A stretch of DNA of 64,000 nt from an uncultured Alphaproteobacteria bacterium (lineage in GTDB: Bacteria; Pseudomonadota; Alphaproteobacteria; RF32; CAG-239): assembly GCA_910587405.1 (NCBI GenBank), contig CAJUKS010000001.1, positions 124,001-188,000 of the forward strand. Direction: 5' to 3'. This document shows, one piece after another, positions 60,289-64,000 of the stretch; positions within the stretch are counted from its first letter, which is position 1, and every line of letters starts with the position of its first letter. A model generated the notes under the pieces. The model had not been told where the DNA came from and made no database searches. It saw only the letters and a list, made by a program, of their open reading frames with translations. Position numbers and translations under genes: made by a program.

Positions 60289-60792
60289 ATGGCAGGGGAA
60301 ATCGTAAAAAAAACTTTTGGCGAGACATTCCTTCTTGACCTGCAAAATGCCGGCAGCAGAGGGTTGTTGTTTGCCGTTTTGGAAAAGGCGGCCGCCAAAA
60401 TCTGTCCGCAGAACGACCTGGAAAAACAGTTGGCAAAAGTTTCTGATTTTGCGTCGGTAGCGGCCTATCAGGCCAAGCTGGCCAGAATCCGCATCGAATA
60501 CAATGCCCGTACCGTCCGCGATATTCATCAGCGCCTGATCGGGTTGGCAAATTTTGGCGAGGACAACTATAAGTATAAAGAAAAAATGATCCGCAAGCTC
60601 AATTTGCTGATCCATAATCATCCCACAATCGACGATTTGATTTATATAACGATGACGGCCTATATAAGCCGCAGCTTCGGCAATGCCGAAGACTTCAAAA
60701 ATCAGCTGAAGGAACATATCCGCGATAACCGCGCGCCAACTCAAAACGGTACGGCTTGCGCCGAAGTTCGTACCGATGCCTGCAGCGCTTAA
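60289..60792 (+). CDS. Soluble helical protein of unknown function (167 aa)
   Basis: Mostly helical cytosolic protein with a repeated amphipathic pattern (AKLARIRIEYNARTVRDIHQ, YKEKMIRKLNLLIHNHP). There is no signal peptide or known domain. GAGGAGAAGG precedes the ATG. It is followed 62 bases later by the anhydro-MurNAc kinase-like gene and may be cotranscribed. Not recognised; a function cannot be assigned. Confidence 0.65.
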   Translation: MAGEIVKKTFGETFLLDLQNAGSRGLLFAVLEKAAAKICPQNDLEKQLAKVSDFASVAAYQAKLARIRIEYNARTVRDIHQRLIGLANFGEDNYKYKEKMIRKLNLLIHNHPTIDDLIYITMTAYISRSFGNAEDFKNQLKEHIRDNRAPTQNGTACAEVRTDACSA

Positions 60793-60854
60793 TCAAATAT
60801 TAAGGCAATGCCGATTATAGTATCTTCATGCGTTTACAATAGGAGCGACTTGAA

Positions 60855-62237
60855 ATGAAAATAAACACGATCGGGATTATGACCGGCAATTCTCTGGATG
60901 CCGTTGACGTTGTTTTGACGGCTTTTGAAGATAATGCAATTGAAGATTTAAAGGCTTTTTCGTTTGCTTATCCCGACCGTTTGAAGCAGCAGTTTATCGA
61001 GTTGCGCGAGCATATAAAACAATATGCGGCAACCGAAGATGCGATGAACGATCCGTTGTTTGTTCAAACGGTGGAGAGTTATACCCGGTTGGTGGCGGAA
61101 GCCGTTAATCATCTGGTTGAGATCAGCGGACTGGAGCGCAATCAAATAGCGGCTCTCGGTTTTCACGGGCAAACCTGTGACCATTTTCCGCCTTCGATTG
61201 CCGGCAACGGTCAACCTTATACGCTGCAAGTCGGCGATGCCCGGCTGCTGGCAGACCTGACCGGTATCCCGGTGATCTATGACTTTCGTTCCGACGACAT
61301 TATGAACGGCGGCGAAGGTGCCCCGTTGGCGCCGTTGCACAATTTTCATATTGCCCGGATGATGGCGGGGCGGGGACACGGCGCAGTGGCCTTTTGCAAC
61401 GGCGGCAATACCGGTAATATTGCGCTGATTACCCGTACGCAGGATTCGGAACATCCTCAAATTGCCGGTTGGGATATCGGACCGTTTAACCATTTGGCCG
61501 ATCTTTTGATGCGCGAATATAAACGGTTGCCGTTTGACAAAGACGGGCAATTCGGTGCCGAAGGAACCGTCCGTCCCGATTTGCTGTCGCGACTGTTCAA
61601 TCAGGCGGCGGTTACCGGCGAAGGAGAAAATTTTTATCATCAATTGCCGCCCAAGTCTTCGGACCCGCACTGGTATAAGCTTGTTTATGACGAGAATTAT
61701 TCTTTTGCCGACAATTTGCGGACTGTCGAATATTTGAGCGCTTACAGTTACGTTTATAACCTGCGCTATGTTCATCCGCAGCTTATGCTGCCGTCCTTGT
61801 ATCTTTTGTTCGGCGGCGGTTGGAAAAATCCACTGGTCAGACAGGATTTTGAAAACCTGCTGCATCGTCAGGGCGGTGTTTTGCCTGAACATCGGATGAT
61901 TTTTGCCGATATTTTTGCACGACTGCCGGATAATCCGGTGGTTGATTTTGCCGGGGCATTCGGTTTTTCGGGCGAATATATGGAAGCGCGCATTTTTGCC
62001 GATATGGCTTATTGTAAAATCGTTAACCAGCCGTTTTCATTGCCTTCGACCACCGGTTGCCGCACACCGACCGTCGGCGGGGTTTATGTGCTGCCGAGCC
62101 AAAACGGACTGTATCTTTTGACAGAGCTTTTGCGGCAGTATGACAATCCAGCTCGGCCGGAACAAACACCGAAATTGTGGAGCCGGGCTGCCAAAGGATG
62201 GCAAAGCCTAACGTCGGCAACGGGCCAGAATGTCTAA
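60855..62237 (+). CDS. Anhydro-N-acetylmuramic acid kinase-like protein (divergent)
   Basis: 460-aa protein of the AnmK family, which converts anhydro-MurNAc to MurNAc 6-phosphate during peptidoglycan recycling. The N-terminal motif is IGIMTGNSLDAVDVVL, where typical AnmK has MSGTSLDGVD. The region ALGFHGQTCDHFPP and QVGDARLLADLTGIPVIYDFR are conserved, as is IAGWDIGPFNHLADLLM. A longer C-terminal part makes it about 90 residues longer than usual. AGGAG precedes the ATG. The changed phosphate-binding loop leaves the substrate uncertain; another sugar kinase function is possible. Confidence 0.75.
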   Translation: MKINTIGIMTGNSLDAVDVVLTAFEDNAIEDLKAFSFAYPDRLKQQFIELREHIKQYAATEDAMNDPLFVQTVESYTRLVAEAVNHLVEISGLERNQIAALGFHGQTCDHFPPSIAGNGQPYTLQVGDARLLADLTGIPVIYDFRSDDIMNGGEGAPLAPLHNFHIARMMAGRGHGAVAFCNGGNTGNIALITRTQDSEHPQIAGWDIGPFNHLADLLMREYKRLPFDKDGQFGAEGTVRPDLLSRLFNQAAVTGEGENFYHQLPPKSSDPHWYKLVYDENYSFADNLRTVEYLSAYSYVYNLRYVHPQLMLPSLYLLFGGGWKNPLVRQDFENLLHRQGGVLPEHRMIFADIFARLPDNPVVDFAGAFGFSGEYMEARIFADMAYCKIVNQPFSLPSTTGCRTPTVGGVYVLPSQNGLYLLTELLRQYDNPARPEQTPKLWSRAAKGWQSLTSATGQNV

Positions 62238-63809
62238 TTCCGGATTGTAATAGGAACTGGAAACACGGCTCATTCCGAGCAGCGTATGAAAGACGTTGTC
62301 GTGGGAAAAGTAATTGCTGCGCAGTCGGCGCACGCATTCGACGTCCAAATTGTTGTCCGCTGCGTAATCGGCCGAAAACCAGAACATCCCGGGAACGTGT
62401 TTTTGTTCGTCCGGCGCACTGTCATAAGGCGCCGAGTGAAGATACACTCCGTTTTCACCCAAAGATTCTCCGTGGTCTGAGGTGAAGAACAAAGCCGTGT
62501 TATAGCGGTCGGACAATCGTTTTAACAGCTCAAGGGTTTGCGCCAGCATATGTGAAGTGTAATAAATGGTGTTGTCGTAAGCGTTTACCAGTTCTTCGGT
62601 TTGACAGTCGTGCAAAAATTCTTTGCGGCAAACCGGACGATAAACTTCAAATTCGGGGGGATAACGTAAGCTGTAAAGCGGACCGTGGCTACCGCGTTGG
62701 TGCAAAACCACAACCGCGGGCTTGTCGCTGCTTTGAACCTTTGCGGCAAAATCGGTCAGCATGATTTCGTCCGGGCATTCTTTGACGTGACAAAACCTCT
62801 CCTGTTCGATCCGGTTACAGTTGTCTTTGCAATCGGTGTTGTTTTCGCGCCATAACATTTTGTAACCGGCATGATCCAAAATATCCAGTACGTTCTCGAT
62901 CCGGCGTTCGCTTTCCGGTTCGAACTTTTGACGCGGATAGGGCGAAAAAATGCAGGGCAACGATATCGCGGTTGCAGTACCGCAAGAATAAAAATTATCA
63001 AAATAAATCAGTTCGTCGGCAAATTTTTCAAGCGGCCGGTTGGTCGGACGCTGATATCCGGAAAGCGAAAAGCTGGCATCGCGGGCAGATTCGCCGATTA
63101 CCACGACAATCAAATTTGGTTTGCCGTTATGGCTTTGCGGCAACATATGAGCGTCGGCGGAAATTTCCTGCAGGCGGTCTTTGCGGTATTTCCATTTGAT
63201 TTTGGCAACCGAAATCGCCGCGCCGATATAATTGACCGGTATGAGGGCGTTTTTGATATGTTTGTTGCGGTTAAAAACCTCGCGGTCGCGCGGCATGGCC
63301 GCAGCGGTCACCGCGACGATTATCAAGGTATAAAACAAAATTTGCAGCACTTTTGCCGCCGCTTCTTTTTTGAACGGCAAAAAAGTAATGCGGGTTTTAT
63401 AAATCAGATAAGACGGGATAATTCCCAGCGCGGTCAAATAAAAGAACATTTTGACATTGAGGAGGTCGGCCACTTCATAAACGTCGGTCTGAATGACGTT
63501 CATTAACATAATCTTGTCAATAACTACCCCGTAAGCCGTCATAAAGTAAAGGACTGCGGTGTTGACGATGCAGAAAGCAATTGCCAACGGTTTAACCAGA
63601 TGTTTGGTAAACAAAAGCGCCAAAACGATGTTAAGCCCGCACAAAACGCAAACAGCAATCAACGCCGCGCCGGTCCACGAACCGCTGATTTGTTTTGCCG
63701 CCAAAATAAAAGGAATGTTATATGCGGCAATCGTGAACAGGCTGTAGAGAAAATTAAAGCGTGCGGAAGACAAAGCGGGGAAGCCGTGCGGGGTTTTAAA
63801 AAAAGTCAT
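62208..63809 (-). CDS. EptA/MCR-family phosphoethanolamine transferase
   Basis: 533-aa inner-membrane enzyme that modifies lipid A or another glycan with phosphoethanolamine. Five helices occupy about 20-180. The periplasmic sulfatase-fold domain has VVVIGESARDASFSLSGYQR with Glu230, and the nucleophile Thr280 in SCGTATAISLPC. Cysteines occur in pairs (NTDCKDNC, CHVKEC, VCRKEFLHDC) as in MCR and EptA. HTSDHG-type FFTSDHGESLGENGVYLHSA completes the zinc site. Such enzymes can give polymyxin tolerance; here it may be a chromosomal housekeeping form. It overlaps the convergent AnmK-like gene by 30 bases. Confidence 0.9.
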   Translation of the reverse strand: MTFFKTPHGFPALSSARFNFLYSLFTIAAYNIPFILAAKQISGSWTGAALIAVCVLCGLNIVLALLFTKHLVKPLAIAFCIVNTAVLYFMTAYGVVIDKIMLMNVIQTDVYEVADLLNVKMFFYLTALGIIPSYLIYKTRITFLPFKKEAAAKVLQILFYTLIIVAVTAAAMPRDREVFNRNKHIKNALIPVNYIGAAISVAKIKWKYRKDRLQEISADAHMLPQSHNGKPNLIVVVIGESARDASFSLSGYQRPTNRPLEKFADELIYFDNFYSCGTATAISLPCIFSPYPRQKFEPESERRIENVLDILDHAGYKMLWRENNTDCKDNCNRIEQERFCHVKECPDEIMLTDFAAKVQSSDKPAVVVLHQRGSHGPLYSLRYPPEFEVYRPVCRKEFLHDCQTEELVNAYDNTIYYTSHMLAQTLELLKRLSDRYNTALFFTSDHGESLGENGVYLHSAPYDSAPDEQKHVPGMFWFSADYAADNNLDVECVRRLRSNYFSHDNVFHTLLGMSRVSSSYYNPELDILARCRR

Positions 63810-63845
63810 CAGTTAGTTTTCCTTGTCAGAGCAGTTAATCAGCAG

Positions 63846-64000
63846 TTAAAAAAATTCACCCTGCGGATTGTGGTTAAGTTGGGCAATCGCTTCTTTGACG
63901 ATTACGATTGAAACGGCCCGCTTATAGGCCAGCGAAATGTTGTCGATTTCGGCCACCAGTTTGTGGGCATAAGCAAACGAACGTTCCATGTTTACCAGTA
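63846..64000 (-). CDS. Hda-like DnaA regulatory inactivator, C-terminal part (partial)
   Basis: The last 50 codons of a minus-strand gene enter from the right edge and stop at TAA 63846. The visible sequence contains VNMERSFAYAHKLVAEIDNI and SLAYKRAVSIVIVKEAI, then ends NHNPQGEFF. The MERSF segment with its sensor-2 Arg and the following helix match the C-terminus of Hda/HdaA proteins, which inactivate DnaA after initiation. The AAA+ core lies outside the window. The eptA-like gene starts 36 bases downstream on the same strand. Confidence 0.6.
   Translation of the reverse strand, partial: LVNMERSFAYAHKLVAEIDNISLAYKRAVSIVIVKEAIAQLNHNPQGEFF

Overview
The window is chromosomal DNA of an alphaproteobacterium, probably an uncultured host- or gut-associated lineage (the class is well supported, the habitat is inference). 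The evidence is a gcrA cell-cycle regulator gene, the F1-only ATP synthase operon atpHAGDC behind priA, an lpxA-lpxI-lpxB lipid A block, one bifunctional Rsh next to rpoZ, the acpS-lepB-rnc-era run, and an Hda-like end. No phage, insertion sequence or CRISPR array was seen. Genes are dense, start codons often overlap the previous stop, and strong hairpin terminators separate many units.

Layout. 0-5 kb: the start of a MoeA/MobA-like gene, two small lipoproteins, xerC and priA. 5-10 kb: atpHAGDC, ended by a 22-bp terminator stem. 10-17 kb: an autotransporter adhesin, a ZIP metal transporter, nagB, a proline iminopeptidase, msrB and a family 2 glycosyltransferase. 17.4-22 kb: dTDP-L-rhamnose genes rfbACDB, followed in the same direction by a TIM-barrel sugar isomerase-like gene and an MIF-like tautomerase. 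22-26.7 kb: a nitroreductase, a minus-strand operon (family 5 uracil-DNA glycosylase, TPR-methyltransferase, RNHCP zinc protein) and an outer-membrane barrel. 26.7-27.2 kb: tRNA-Ser(UGA) with a partial tandem duplication of its 3' end. 27.2-36.5 kb: rlpA, dac, tmk, holB, tatD, an MBL hydrolase, a DHH phosphoesterase, a membrane-anchored nuclease-fold-like protein, trkH and a PH-domain protein. 36.5-40.5 kb: lpxB, lpxI, lpxA, a small membrane protein and gcrA on the minus strand. 40.6-48 kb: a secreted protein of unknown function, rpoZ, rsh, a DUF2062 protein, acpS, lepB, rnc and era. 48-55 kb: a five-gene surface-polysaccharide operon of four glycosyltransferases and one large ferredoxin/FrhB/pyruvyl-transferase fusion. 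55-64 kb: a cytidylyltransferase-like protein, a CNNM/CBS protein, a HAD phosphatase with a glycerol-1-phosphate dehydrogenase-like enzyme, a CgeB-like glycosyltransferase with an unknown partner, a divergent anhydro-MurNAc kinase, an EptA/MCR-type phosphoethanolamine transferase and the 3' end of an Hda-like gene.

Cell-envelope work dominates: lipid A synthesis and decoration, dTDP-rhamnose supply, polysaccharide assembly, peptidoglycan trimming and recycling, and outer-membrane proteins. Core replication and translation genes lie between these blocks. The least explained parts are the polysaccharide operon with its redox-like fusion, the glycerol-1-phosphate/glycosyltransferase cluster, and the duplicated tRNA-Ser end with a structured insert.
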